DNA of 18,586 nucleotides from Gracilaria caudata (taxonomy: Eukaryota > Rhodophyta > Florideophyceae > Gracilariales > Gracilariaceae): the NCBI GenBank assembly GCA_030374735.1, contig JASCIV010000486.1:1-18586 (forward strand). The letters are read 5' to 3'. The position numbers and the translations under genes were made by a program. Below, in pieces: positions 7,451 to 15,819 of the stretch (its first letter is position 1; each line of letters begins with the position of its first letter). The notes under the pieces are model-generated. The model did no database searches, had not been told where the DNA came from, and saw nothing but the letters and a program-made list of their open reading frames with translations.

Positions 7451-9139
7451 TCAGTTCCCGCAGCAAAACTGTTCCGACTCCGTTAGAGAAATAGGATCGT
7501 GAAACGATTCCAATTTTGTAATCTCCAGCTCGCCGTCAAAAGTCAAAATCTCAACGGGATACTCCTCAAAGGTCGTTTTGTTCCCAAGTACGTACTCGGC
7601 TTTGATCAGTTGAGCCACCTCCCTGGCATCAGGATCTACGTACGTGCGGGCTTCGGAGCGGGTATAATCAAAGGCATCGTACCGCTCGTAAAACTTCCCA
7701 AAAGCCTCTTCAACTTCAACAACTCTGTGTCCAGCAGGATAATGCACCTCAACATTTTCCTTTGCGAAAAGCTTTTTCATGGCCCTAACGGAGCCCCGCT
7801 CCAACCTGCGGTAATATTTGTTCGTCGCCTTAAGCAACTCCTGTCGACGACGACGCCGAGTCTCACTTCCTTCTTCGTACACTCGAACAGATACAATGCG
7901 CGCCCATTCATTAATCTGGTAAATAGTTATTCGGCTAGATACATCTGCATCCAACAATGTCTGTACCATAATGTCTTCCACTGCAACCACCTGCAGGTCT
8001 GGCGTTACGTGCAAGGGTATCGCCGTTTTGACGATGACATTTGCATAAGAATTCTGGTCATCTCCAGTCACGTCTTGAACAAAGTCCTCCATGTCGAATC
8101 CCTTTTCGTATAGGCCGTCAAGCGTGCTGTGTCGCTCTTCAGCTGGGCCTTCGAGCGCCTTGTGTACTTTCCGTACGGTTTCCAGTGCGTTCTTCATGAA
8201 GACGCCCTGAGTACAATTCCAGATTGTTTGGTAATGGTTCACTGCAACGCTGAAAAACAGCTGCTTCTCAACCTGTCGACCTTCCTCCATGTCACCCTTC
8301 CTAATTCTGGTCTGCACGTGGTACCGTCCACGGCTCTGGGAGTCAGGGTCAACGCCATCTGTTTCTAGAGTGAACGTCACATTGTAGTCGTAGAAAACGA
8401 CGTCCGCAAACGAGAAGACAACGTCATTGATGTTCGTCTGCGTGAATGTGTATGTTGATTCATTTTGATATACCTTTCGTACATCCATGACGTTTCCACT
8501 AGTCTCCCATGTACGACGTTGCGCATACGGTCCTAGGGGGTCGGCTTCGTCTGGGTCGACCTTCTGTCCTTCAATGACCAGCCCATTCTCGTCGAGGGCC
8601 ACAATTGTCGTAGTAGGCGCTCCTGGGATCCAGGAGGCGTCTGTGAAGTTAGTAATGATATCCCAGATATGTTTCCTTGTACAGTTCATCTCCCAATAGA
8701 AAACCATCTCCATGATCTCGTCTTGCTCATCGACCGTATGAAGCCTCCATGGGCCGTACAAATCGGCAGGCTCCGACCTCAACTGTTCGTAGTACTGCCC
8801 ACTGAATATTTCGGTGATGTATTCTTTCGACAAATGCGAATATAATGCTTGTGTGTCCGCATAGGATTCAAAATAACCTATATGCTCAGGACGAGTCGGA
8901 TTAGTGAACATGTAGTACTGAAGGTTTCCAGGTTCGCTCCGCGATGGCTTGATAGTGTTCTGAAGCTCCTGAACCAGGGCATTATGATCCTCTGGGCGAC
9001 AGAAGAACACAGAAAAGCCTTGAATGTTGGTTGAAGTGATGGCATTGCATTGCTCCCCTTCAGATGACCCGCCGCCAGGCTGGCTGTGCGCTATAAAGGC
9101 ATATGCAAGAAAAAGAATTGAGAAGACGACGAGTTTCAT
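7451..9139 (-). CDS. Secreted ABM - SRPBCC - SnoaL-like three-domain protein
   Basis: This is an intact 562-residue protein. Residues 1-19 are a signal peptide (MKLVVFSILFLAYAFIAHS), so it should enter the secretory pathway. Residues about 38-115 resemble an ABM (antibiotic biosynthesis monooxygenase) ferredoxin-like domain, with FFCRPEDHNALVQEL, a mid-domain EPGNLQYY and GYFESYADTQAL...H. Residues about 140-325 resemble an SRPBCC/polyketide-cyclase fold, entered at CTRKHIWDIITNFTDASWIP. Residues about 440-550 resemble a SnoaL/NTF2-like domain (YYRRLERGSVRAMKKLF...VEVHYPAG...KLESF), and 365-422 may be half of another such fold. RRRRR at 428-432, between domains, could be a protease-processing site. 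Six N-glycosylation sequons fit secretion. These folds occur in aromatic-polyketide tailoring enzymes and many other small-molecule proteins, so a role on a hydrophobic or aromatic compound is inference. The domain calls are by eye. Confidence 0.85.
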   Translation of the reverse strand: MKLVVFSILFLAYAFIAHSQPGGGSSEGEQCNAITSTNIQGFSVFFCRPEDHNALVQELQNTIKPSRSEPGNLQYYMFTNPTRPEHIGYFESYADTQALYSHLSKEYITEIFSGQYYEQLRSEPADLYGPWRLHTVDEQDEIMEMVFYWEMNCTRKHIWDIITNFTDASWIPGAPTTTIVALDENGLVIEGQKVDPDEADPLGPYAQRRTWETSGNVMDVRKVYQNESTYTFTQTNINDVVFSFADVVFYDYNVTFTLETDGVDPDSQSRGRYHVQTRIRKGDMEEGRQVEKQLFFSVAVNHYQTIWNCTQGVFMKNALETVRKVHKALEGPAEERHSTLDGLYEKGFDMEDFVQDVTGDDQNSYANVIVKTAIPLHVTPDLQVVAVEDIMVQTLLDADVSSRITIYQINEWARIVSVRVYEEGSETRRRRRQELLKATNKYYRRLERGSVRAMKKLFAKENVEVHYPAGHRVVEVEEAFGKFYERYDAFDYTRSEARTYVDPDAREVAQLIKAEYVLGNKTTFEEYPVEILTFDGELEITKLESFHDPISLTESEQFCCGN

Positions 9140-10041
9140 GGCTCGTTGTGCTGATCAAAGCCGATGAGAAAAGATCAACGGCGGCGGTCGTTGAATTTCA
9201 GACCGTGGTGGTGTGCGACCACAGAATGTAAAGAACACGATGTTTTGAATGACTATGCAAGGATAGACAACGGGATGATCCCGATTCTAACATTTCTCCA
9301 CAGAAACCCTGGTCAAAACCCTGGGTTAACCTATACACCTATACGCGCGTCTGACACACCTCGTCCACCGCTTGGCTCAGTTACATAATGTTACTCACGA
9401 TGTCAGGGGTTGCAGTATGCAAGGAATAGAGTTAGTGATTGCATATGATGATACTTCACATCTAACGCCAGAGGTCATACGTTTGGCATTAAATGAAGAC
9501 GAAGACATATCGAGAGATAAATGGATATCCCTATAATATTAACCCCCGAGGTGGCTAACATTATTCTCCGCAAATTCAACAGTTGTAAATCACAACTCTT
9601 GAATTTTCACAACTTGTGATCGTATGAACCTCAGGTCTATCGGGAGTTCAGTTTGCTGCAGGGCCTGTCAAAACATGAAAAACGCGTTGGCCACCAAGCA
9701 GTAGCGTTGCCCTTTTGCCAAGGATAATGTTAATTTCACTGCGGTGATGAACAAAGATGGTCTCATGTGCCAAGCGCGGCAGACCTGTTCGTGGACACCA
9801 GTAGAGTACACGGCAAGCACAGGGAACAGAACGATCGGTACTGGAATTTAGAAGTACAACGGTAGCGTTCTACCTTTGCATGAGCAGAATCAGATAAGAT
9901 CTCTCTCAAAGCAGCCAAAGCTGACTCAGCGAAGCCGCTAAAAGGGGAGCCCCTGTAATAGATGTGTGCACCTTACAGTAGCCAACGACCACTTCAAATA
10001 GGCCGTATTCGGTCCCCACACCCTTGCTTCACTTCCGCCCT

Positions 10042-10055
10042 TCTCTCTCTCTCTC
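10042..10055. repeat. (TC)7 microsatellite
   Basis: Seven consecutive TC units lie in an otherwise gene-free stretch. This is a simple repeat with no evident function. Confidence 0.85.
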
Positions 10056-10091
10056 ATTTACGGGTGCAATAGTTCAATTACTACTTATCGC

Positions 10092-10113
10092 AGAGCGTTG
10101 GAAGAAACGCTCT
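10092..10113. other. 8-bp stem hairpin
   Basis: AGAGCGTT (10092-10099) pairs perfectly with AACGCTCT (10106-10113) around a 6-base loop. It lies about 230 bp beyond the metacaspase stop. There is no T-run or other context to suggest a terminator, and it may be chance. Confidence 0.35.
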
Positions 10114-10342
10114 CTCACCAAGAAACACTGTTAGTCTGCGCTCTTCTTCAATACCCACTCCTCCCACACAGTCTTGCTCAGGAGAGCCTACTGAGCCCAG
10201 TTCGCAGGGGCACGCTGAGCCGGGGATAAGCGGTACTTTTGTCCACGCCTACTACCCAAACAGTAAAACGAATTCTTTGCTAACGCTCGTGATCGCGATA
10301 AAACCCTAAAAGTTTACCTTTATGATACGACGCGGCAAATGA

Positions 10343-11313
10343 TCACGAAAGGAAGGGAAGGTAGGCTAGAACAGGGGGGCATTCGAGACAAGGATTCTGA
10401 GAAAACCCGGCGCGGAGCAGCAACTTCCGTACGTCCATGATCAGATCGTGGAACCTGGCGGAGGTGTTTGTCTTGTAAGCGATTTCCAATGCCTTGGTGA
10501 ACGCCCCAAATGCCGGGCCACCTTCCGGTTGTACGTCTTTGCATTCCTCGTTGGCCTGACATGCACTCATCAAGACACATACGTCACGGTTCAAGGTTGC
10601 AAGAGATCTTGGGGCCGACATGGCTTTTGATGGTGGCCGGAACGCGATGTCTTCTACAGCACGCCGCGACTGTTGCTGTTGCCTCAGTGACGGAGAGCTC
10701 ATATTGTTGATCACAGTGCCGTACGGAATGAATCGATCCACGCGCTGTCCAGAAAACGAGGGCATGGGAACAGAGCGATGATGAGAATCGTTCAGCTTAT
10801 CCCCAAATACTACGCGATGCGTGCCGTCAAACAGTGTGCCAGAATGACAACAGTCCATGATGGCTGTGGCGCGCACCGACGAAGGAAGACGCGCAAAGTA
10901 CGAGCGAAGCTGGTCATCGGTGATGAGTTGCCAGTCAGAGCTCACAATGGCTTCGTCCAGGCCGTCCTCCTCTCCTGACGTCGTTGACGGCACCTGCGTG
11001 CCATGACCTGAGAAGTAGAACAGAACTTGGTCACCGGGACGCCGGTCGCGCACGAGCCGATCCAGACTCATAAGGATGACTTCACGCTCAGCGGGGTACC
11101 AGTGAGGGTGCGCGTCTGAGAGGGCTGCGACGTTGTATCCATTGTCAATCAGAATACTCGTGATTGTTTTAGCATCGTTGAGACAGCCTTTGACTACATT
11201 TGGATGTGGTTAGAGTGGTTGCGTCAACAAGATAGAGAGCGCCAGCGCGAGTACTTACGTTGCACAGAGGAGCCAAGGTAGTTGACTCCAACGACGACGG
11301 CGTGTTTACCCAT
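10343..11313 (-). CDS. Type I metacaspase without prodomain, two exons
   Basis: Exon 1 is 11313-11259 and exon 2 is 11193-10343. Joined, they give 906 nt, or 301 residues. Metacaspases are calcium-dependent cysteine proteases that cut after Arg or Lys and act in cell death, protein quality control and stress. The p20 part starts at once with GKHAVVVGVNYLG, then LKGCLNDAKT. The catalytic His82 is in FYFSGHGTQ, the acidic EEDGLDEA loop follows, and the catalytic Cys134 is in MDCCHSG. A linker of about 75 residues rich in Ser, Gln and Arg precedes the p10-like end (VCVLMSACQANEECKD...FGAFTKALE). There is no N-terminal Pro/Gln-rich or zinc-finger prodomain. Without the intron, only an internal start at 11071 remains, which would lose the conserved N-terminal strand. 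The family call is firm; the splice sites are predicted from signals and homology. Confidence 0.93.
11194..11258 (-). other. 65-bp spliceosomal intron of the metacaspase gene
   Basis: Reading the minus strand, the intron begins GTAAGT (11258-11253) and ends AAATGTAG (11194). CTCTAACC lies about 20 bases before the acceptor as a branch-site candidate. Removing it joins ...LGSSVQ to LKGCLNDA, the expected metacaspase sequence, in phase. The length and signals give a model for introns in this genome. Confidence 0.9.
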
Positions 11314-11395
11314 GCTGCAAACAGGGATGGATGTTTCGCAGTAGCTTCTGCTGCTGCTTGCGCATGACAACAGGAGGGTAAAAGAGTGAGTGGGG

Positions 11396-11406
11396 ATATA
11401 TTTAAA
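11396..11406 (-). promoter_or_regulatory. TATA-like element upstream of the metacaspase
   Basis: The minus strand reads TTTAAATATAT about 85 bases before the metacaspase ATG (11313), a plausible TATA position with a leader of about 55 bases. This is based on base composition and placement only. Confidence 0.4.
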
Positions 11407-11675
11407 CCATTTGCGTGGGATACGCTACTGCTGCTTTAGCAACTGAAAGTTACGCGGTAGTTACTGCTAAGCGGGGGGCCGTATTCGGGATAAGAGGACT
11501 GTGCGTACAACTGCTGACGACAGAGTGCACTCACATCTAACGTTACCTTGCGCTGCGTGTCCGCCACCATCATGGTCCGCTCGATCTGACGTTATGCATG
11601 ACCTCGCTGCTCTGCCACGACGCCAACGACAATGCGGCACTGTTGCATCCAGCAGAGCGCCGTGTGAGAAAAAGT
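11407..11675. other. Intergenic stretch between metacaspase and tRNA
   Basis: No gene or strong repeat was found. It would contain upstream elements of the metacaspase. A GGCCGTATTCGG word here (near 11477) also occurs near 10000, but a 12-base match is expected by chance in a window this long. Confidence 0.4.
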
Positions 11676-11680
11676 AAAAA
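11669..11680 (-). terminator. RNA polymerase III T-run terminators
   Basis: On the minus strand two TTTTT runs (11680-11676 and 11673-11669) lie 20-32 bases after the tRNA 3' end. T-runs are the standard Pol III termination signal; the second may act as back-up. Confidence 0.75.
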
Positions 11681-11700
11681 CGATTTCGATCGCGGTATCG

Positions 11701-11772
11701 GGCGTCTGCCGGGGATCGAACCCGGGACCTCTTGCACCCAAAGCAAGAATCTTACCCCTAGACCACAGACGC
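11701..11772 (-). tRNA. tRNA-Pro (anticodon UGG)
   Basis: The 72-nt gene folds as a full cloverleaf. The 7-bp acceptor stem GCGTCTG/CAGACGC is perfect. The A-box is TGGTCTAGGGGT. The anticodon stem CTTGC/GCAAG encloses loop TTTGGGT (anticodon TGG at 11740-11738), and the T-arm and B-box are GGTTCGATCC. The discriminator base is C, as in eukaryotic tRNA-Pro, and the body closely resembles other eukaryotic tRNA-Pro(UGG). There is no intron, and CCA is not encoded. It reads proline codons of the CCN box. It is followed by Pol III T-runs and sits only 77 bp beyond the stop of the heparinase-family gene on the same strand. Confidence 0.97.
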
Positions 11773-11817
11773 CGAGGAGTGCCCACCGCTCTCTTGGGAA
11801 GGATCGCGAGAATTGCG

Positions 11818-11827
11818 TTTATTTATT
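11818..11827 (-). promoter_or_regulatory. Overlapping poly(A) signals AATAAATAAA of the heparinase-family gene
   Basis: Two overlapping AATAAA hexamers start about 23 bases after the TGA stop at 11850-11852. Cleavage 10-30 bases further on would fall just before the tRNA 5' end at 11772, so the 3' UTR must be very short. Confidence 0.65.
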
Positions 11828-11849
11828 TCTGCCAGCACGGGACTACATC

Positions 11850-14800
11850 TCAACTTCGCCTTTTCCCACGTCTCGCGTTCGTCACTGTTTTCTTCCAGCT
11901 TCTATTCCTGCGGTTCTTTCCACTCGCTTTGCCCTGCACTTTGTGGCGCAGCTGCACTTGCGCCGGCTCCAACCCGTCCGTCTCAATGGACACGGCCAAG
12001 AAATACGGTTGCTGCCGTGTCAGGCGCCGCTTCATCTTTGTCTTCCGCTCCTCACAAACATCGCTTTCGGTACTCACGTGAACCAGACTGCATCGTCTCG
12101 CTACGTAGTTCTCGTCGGCCTCTGAGTCATTGCCGCAGTCGTACAAAGCGAGCGAAGTCGTGCCGATTGTCATCTTCGTACATGTTGAGAGTACATCCAG
12201 CTGTCGGTCGTTCCGAGAGCGTCCGAAAAGCTTGAAGACTACTTGATAATCCGCATGCGTTTCGAACAAGAAATGCGATAGATCCGTTTCCATTCTGGAG
12301 GCGCCCACCGTGTGTCGCCTCCCAAAGTTCAGCCGTATTGGCTCCATGGGCGCCACGGACATCATTGGCCATGTTGAAACATATGGTACAAGCTCGTTCG
12401 TCCCGGCCGTCTGTTCTGGCGCTGAACCAACCGTCGAAGGAGACTGGCTTGCAGCTGGGCTCTCTTTTCGGAATTCCTTTTCTGGAACACCGACGACATA
12501 AGAACTTGAAATAGACGGACTCGCACTTGGTCTCACTGTTCGGAACTCTTCTTCTGGAACGCTTGCGAATGGCGGCGCACTTGTGGAAACCGTTGGGAAT
12601 GGAGAGACGGTCATGGATGCTGAAACACTCATTGACGGTCTCGACGAAGGGCTTGTCGACGCGCTTTCCGATGCGGTCATCGATGGGCTTGACGATAGAC
12701 TCGGCATTGAGCTCTGCGAAGCACTCGACGATGGGCTGGGCGACGGGCTGGGCGCGATGGTTCGCTCTACTGCGTGTGTCTCTGCTTGCACTGTGTAGTG
12801 ATTCTGATGCCCTGCGTGAGAAACCCTCACTACCTCGTCCGTCACGCGCGACATGGTGAAGCTGGCGCCGTTGTCCACGTGAGCGTATAGCGCAAGCCAG
12901 ATCTCCTCGTGCTGTTCATTATCACTTCGGACCACCACTCGCTTATATGTCTTCTCGGACACATACTGTTCAACACGGTATGATAGCTGGTCTCCCCTCG
13001 CAAGCACGTGCAAGTCCACTTGTGCCTCGCCACCATTTGTCAGCACGATCTTACACCGCCCTGCAGCACAAGATGATGCGCTGTTGTTCACATTTGCGGA
13101 CTCAGCGAGAATCAGGTAAGATTCAAATGTATTCATTGCGGGTGCTCCAGAAACGGCGACTGAGTCCACAACGAGGAAATAGCCATGATCCACTTCACTG
13201 CGCTTTAGGATCATCGATCTCACCACCCACGACAAAGCTGTCTCTCGGTATGCTCGACGCCATGTCCACATTCCTCTGAACCCAACGTCGGGGTCTCCAT
13301 TCAGACTGAACAGCGCCCCTGTGAAGCCAAGATCCTCCCCATCGTCTCCACTCGGCCACCCAAAGTGGTGAGGGTGTCCATGTTCTGCATCAAGGAACCA
13401 ATGCAACTCTCTCTCCAGCGTTCCGTCAGTCCCATACACGTTAACGTATTGTCGCAATGGACTGTTCCCTGGCCAATTGCGCGCCCATTGGAAGTTGTAT
13501 GCGTACTTTAAGTCTGCCGCTGCGATCACTTCACTTCCATCATCTTCTTTCTTGAACATTCGCACAGAAGGTGCTTTCTCGTCTTGAGCCAGGCCGTCAA
13601 TGTGGAGAAGAGAATGTCTCCGAGAATCGAGATTGGCCTTCCACCAGTGATCATCAATCCATGTGCTACGATACGCAGTGTACGTGAACGCTCCACGATC
13701 AGCATTGTCATGGCCTGGTAGAAACGAGTCAGGACGAGCATCAAAATGGACGTAAATCGCATCTTCCAGTTCACTGCTTCTGGCAATGAGAAGTCCCCTA
13801 CGCGGCGAATAATATGAGAGCGGAAAGTGTTCCAAATACTGGCCCAGGCCTTGTGGCGAAGATGCCGTAGTTGCCGTACCATGTTCACCTCCGAGAAGCA
13901 CCATTGGAGTCAGATCCTGGAACCACTGGATTCGGCATGGGTTGTTGTTCCGGAATTCTTGGCCCATTCTATGTCTCCAGATCATCTGGGGCAAAGGGCC
14001 TTCACGGTATACATATCTAAACAAAGCGGTCCAAGCGGGGTAGAGCAGTCCTCCACCAGAAGAATGGCCCATGATTCGACCACAATGCCACGGTTCAATC
14101 ATCTGAGCTGCGTTATGAATCAGGCCTCTGAATCTGTCCGTGTCGAACACGTTCAATCCTCTTCTATGTGCTGCCAAAAGTCCCAAACTGCCTTCACGAA
14201 GTGCGACGAAATACGTGTAGCCATCTTCAAAAGTGCTGCCATCCGGATATATTGAATGGTTCATGTATGCGTCGATTAACGCCACGAACCTGAGATTGAG
14301 ACCAACATTGAAGCCCGTTGTTTCCGCGTCGGACAGTACCGCCGAAGCATAGGCGTCGTAATCAGTCTCACCCTCGAGAACGAGGTTTGCCAGATAGAGA
14401 TAAGAATGGTACATAGCCCAGTTGCTGAATATACGATGAGGGTGTATAAGCGCATTCGGTGAATAGCGGTCGCTAGTGACTGTGGAACCCCATGAAGCTT
14501 TCTTATGGACGAAAAGAGCGATTGCGCTTCTTACAACTCGCCTCTGAGCAACTGTAAACCTCTCATGCAGAACATCAAGTGTGAGCGCAATTGGGAAGCT
14601 AGCGACATACCAGTCGTCGGATACTTCATATCTTCGACTTGTGTCCCACAAGTGCGCTCTCTCACCACTTGATTCTGTGGGGCAACTATTTGCACAGTTG
14701 ACTGCACGATGAGCGAGCAATACTTTTGCCCAAGCGACGGTGGCTAAGATACAGTCCTCAGCGGACCTTTCCGTGAAGGCTGAGGCAGTCCCTTGCTGAA

Positions 14801-15341
14801 CAACTTTTTCTTGTACACTAGTCCAAAGAGCACATAGAAAGAAACTTTGATAGGTACCTTCGGAGGATTCCATTATCTTGAGAGCCAGCGGTTCTAGTTT
14901 TTCACGTTCAGATGAAGTTAGCTGGGTATAGTCATTGTCCTCATTGTAAACAGAAGTCTCCCCGTTTCGTTCCATTTCAGCCAAGGAAACGAGAAAGGGT
15001 GATTCTGTTCCAAACGACGAAGATACAGAACGAATATGGCGAGACCATGAACCCGGCAGATCAAATACACTTGAGGCAGCATAGCGAGATAATAGTTCTT
15101 CCCATCCCTGCTTATCGAACAGAATCCGAGGGTGCACCCCAGGATCTAGAGCTGGAAGGGGGGCCGGTGTAACGGAGACATTTCCAAAAAGCGATGAATG
15201 CGTGGGTTCATGAATAATTTGCCTCACTTTTTGTGATACCGATACGTCTGACTGTTTGCTGCTATTCGAAGGTGAAGAAGCTTGACTGAAGACCCCGAGA
15301 AAGAGGCTTAAAACCAGAACGAGTGACACCAGTTGTATCAT
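11850..15341 (-). CDS. Secreted heparinase II/III-family protein with Ser/Pro linker and C-terminal extension
   Basis: This is an intact 1163-residue protein. A signal peptide (about 1-20, MIQLVSLVLVLSLFLGVFSQ) predicts secretion. Residues about 68-450 resemble the alpha/alpha toroid of uronate polysaccharide lyases and epimerases, with HPRILFD near the start, NWAMYHSYLYLANL and YPDGSTFEDGYTYF. Residues about 510-850 resemble the heparinase II/III beta-sandwich, with the signature GHDNADRGAFTY at 543-554. Known relatives cleave or epimerise uronic-acid polymers; the substrate here is unknown, and cell-wall or matrix polysaccharide is inference. A Ser/Pro-rich linker (863-925) is followed by two VPE-x-EFR repeats (928-934, 952-958). 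A C-terminal domain (about 1000-1135) has four or more Cys and a beta-rich look, then a very basic tail (GKNRRNRSWKKTVTNARRGKRRS-like end). The start is set by the signal peptide and the only nearby ATG. No intron is needed. Confidence 0.88.
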   Translation of the reverse strand: MIQLVSLVLVLSLFLGVFSQASSPSNSSKQSDVSVSQKVRQIIHEPTHSSLFGNVSVTPAPLPALDPGVHPRILFDKQGWEELLSRYAASSVFDLPGSWSRHIRSVSSSFGTESPFLVSLAEMERNGETSVYNEDNDYTQLTSSEREKLEPLALKIMESSEGTYQSFFLCALWTSVQEKVVQQGTASAFTERSAEDCILATVAWAKVLLAHRAVNCANSCPTESSGERAHLWDTSRRYEVSDDWYVASFPIALTLDVLHERFTVAQRRVVRSAIALFVHKKASWGSTVTSDRYSPNALIHPHRIFSNWAMYHSYLYLANLVLEGETDYDAYASAVLSDAETTGFNVGLNLRFVALIDAYMNHSIYPDGSTFEDGYTYFVALREGSLGLLAAHRRGLNVFDTDRFRGLIHNAAQMIEPWHCGRIMGHSSGGGLLYPAWTALFRYVYREGPLPQMIWRHRMGQEFRNNNPCRIQWFQDLTPMVLLGGEHGTATTASSPQGLGQYLEHFPLSYYSPRRGLLIARSSELEDAIYVHFDARPDSFLPGHDNADRGAFTYTAYRSTWIDDHWWKANLDSRRHSLLHIDGLAQDEKAPSVRMFKKEDDGSEVIAAADLKYAYNFQWARNWPGNSPLRQYVNVYGTDGTLERELHWFLDAEHGHPHHFGWPSGDDGEDLGFTGALFSLNGDPDVGFRGMWTWRRAYRETALSWVVRSMILKRSEVDHGYFLVVDSVAVSGAPAMNTFESYLILAESANVNNSASSCAAGRCKIVLTNGGEAQVDLHVLARGDQLSYRVEQYVSEKTYKRVVVRSDNEQHEEIWLALYAHVDNGASFTMSRVTDEVVRVSHAGHQNHYTVQAETHAVERTIAPSPSPSPSSSASQSSMPSLSSSPSMTASESASTSPSSRPSMSVSASMTVSPFPTVSTSAPPFASVPEEEFRTVRPSASPSISSSYVVGVPEKEFRKESPAASQSPSTVGSAPEQTAGTNELVPYVSTWPMMSVAPMEPIRLNFGRRHTVGASRMETDLSHFLFETHADYQVVFKLFGRSRNDRQLDVLSTCTKMTIGTTSLALYDCGNDSEADENYVARRCSLVHVSTESDVCEERKTKMKRRLTRQQPYFLAVSIETDGLEPAQVQLRHKVQGKASGKNRRNRSWKKTVTNARRGKRRS
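12567..12755 (-). repeat. Ser/Pro/Thr-rich low-complexity linker within the heparinase-family gene
   Basis: It encodes residues about 863-925 with short SPSPSP and SxS(M/A)S-type units. Such linkers separate catalytic from accessory modules in secreted enzymes and are usually O-glycosylated. The repetitive DNA could vary in length between strains. Confidence 0.75.
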
Positions 15342-15744
15342 AGTTGACTTGGCGACGATTCAGTTTTCTGCACTTCTTCATCTCAAGGCCTATGTTCTCT
15401 TTCGAAATAGGACCTTATGTGAACTACTTCTAATATACATTCCATGTGTTGCTTTTCAAATTCAAGAAGGATCCTCTAAACTATTTGGCACGAGAGAATT
15501 GCAGCCGTTCAAAAGGCAACATCAATGGAGTAAAACGTGAATAAGATAAAAGAAAAATACTCCGCATGAACGTGAGATTACTCTTGTATGTCGTCGACAA
15601 CGTTCATTATAGTTTTGTTAATATAAATTATATGTAAACGTTAGCAGGTAACATTCTGTCTTGTAATCTGCAAAATGTATGCTGAACAAGACCTAACCCA
15701 AGCAATTCTGATGCAGATCGAAGAACTTCGTCGTTATGCTCTTT
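15342..15744. other. Upstream region of the heparinase-family gene
   Basis: No gene is supported. A weak TATA-like GTATATTA lies on the minus strand at 15438-15431, about 90 bases before the ATG. A strongly AT-rich patch occurs around 15600-15640. The 15349-15540 plus frame is antisense to the promoter and resembles nothing known. Confidence 0.4.
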
Positions 15745-15758
15745 GAGATGATAAACAC
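15745..15758. repeat. Left 14-bp target-site duplication of a retroposon fragment
   Basis: GAGATGATAAACAC is repeated exactly at 15806-15819. The two copies bracket a short segment that ends in AATAAA and (GAA)n. A 14-bp perfect direct repeat 61 bases apart is very unlikely by chance. Confidence 0.8.
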
Positions 15759-15805
15759 GATGGGCGTAATTAGCCTACGTGTCTCGCAATAAAGAAGAAG
15801 AAGAA
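15759..15805 (+). mobile_element. 47-bp 3'-end fragment of a LINE/SINE-type retroposon
   Basis: The segment between the duplications contains AATAAA (15788-15793) and then a GAA-repeat tail to 15805. This arrangement (truncated body, poly(A)-like signal, simple-repeat tail, long target-site duplication) is what target-primed reverse transcription by a non-LTR retrotransposon leaves. The body is too short to name a family. No open frame is present. Confidence 0.7.
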
Positions 15806-15819
15806 GAGATGATAAACAC
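15806..15819. repeat. Right 14-bp target-site duplication of the retroposon fragment
   Basis: This is the exact second copy of GAGATGATAAACAC, directly after the GAA tail. The uninterrupted pre-insertion site can be read by skipping 15759-15819. Confidence 0.8.

Larger units (their letters stand above)
9140..10342. other. 1.2-kb intergenic region upstream of the three-domain gene
   Basis: No supported gene is present in either direction. It holds the promoter of the 562-residue gene and the 3' flank of the metacaspase. Visible small features are a short direct repeat CCTATACA/CCTATACG near 9330-9345, an ATCACAA...TTGTGAT inverted repeat near 9588-9620, a (TC)7 run (10042-10055) and a hairpin (10092-10113). 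No clear TATA box or AATAAA was found. Confidence 0.5.

Noticed and set aside
7499..8113. 204-codon plus-strand frame antisense to the three-domain gene
   Set aside because: It is a shadow of the intact 562-residue minus-strand gene and shows no domain of its own.
9997..11490. GGCCGTATTCGG repeated at about 10003 and 11477 as transposon ends
   Set aside because: The copies are in the same orientation, the match is only 12 bases, and several such matches are expected by chance in 18.6 kb.
11598..12125. 175-codon plus frame across the tRNA
   Set aside because: It reads through the tRNA and antisense of the heparinase-family gene. The tRNA call explains the conserved part.
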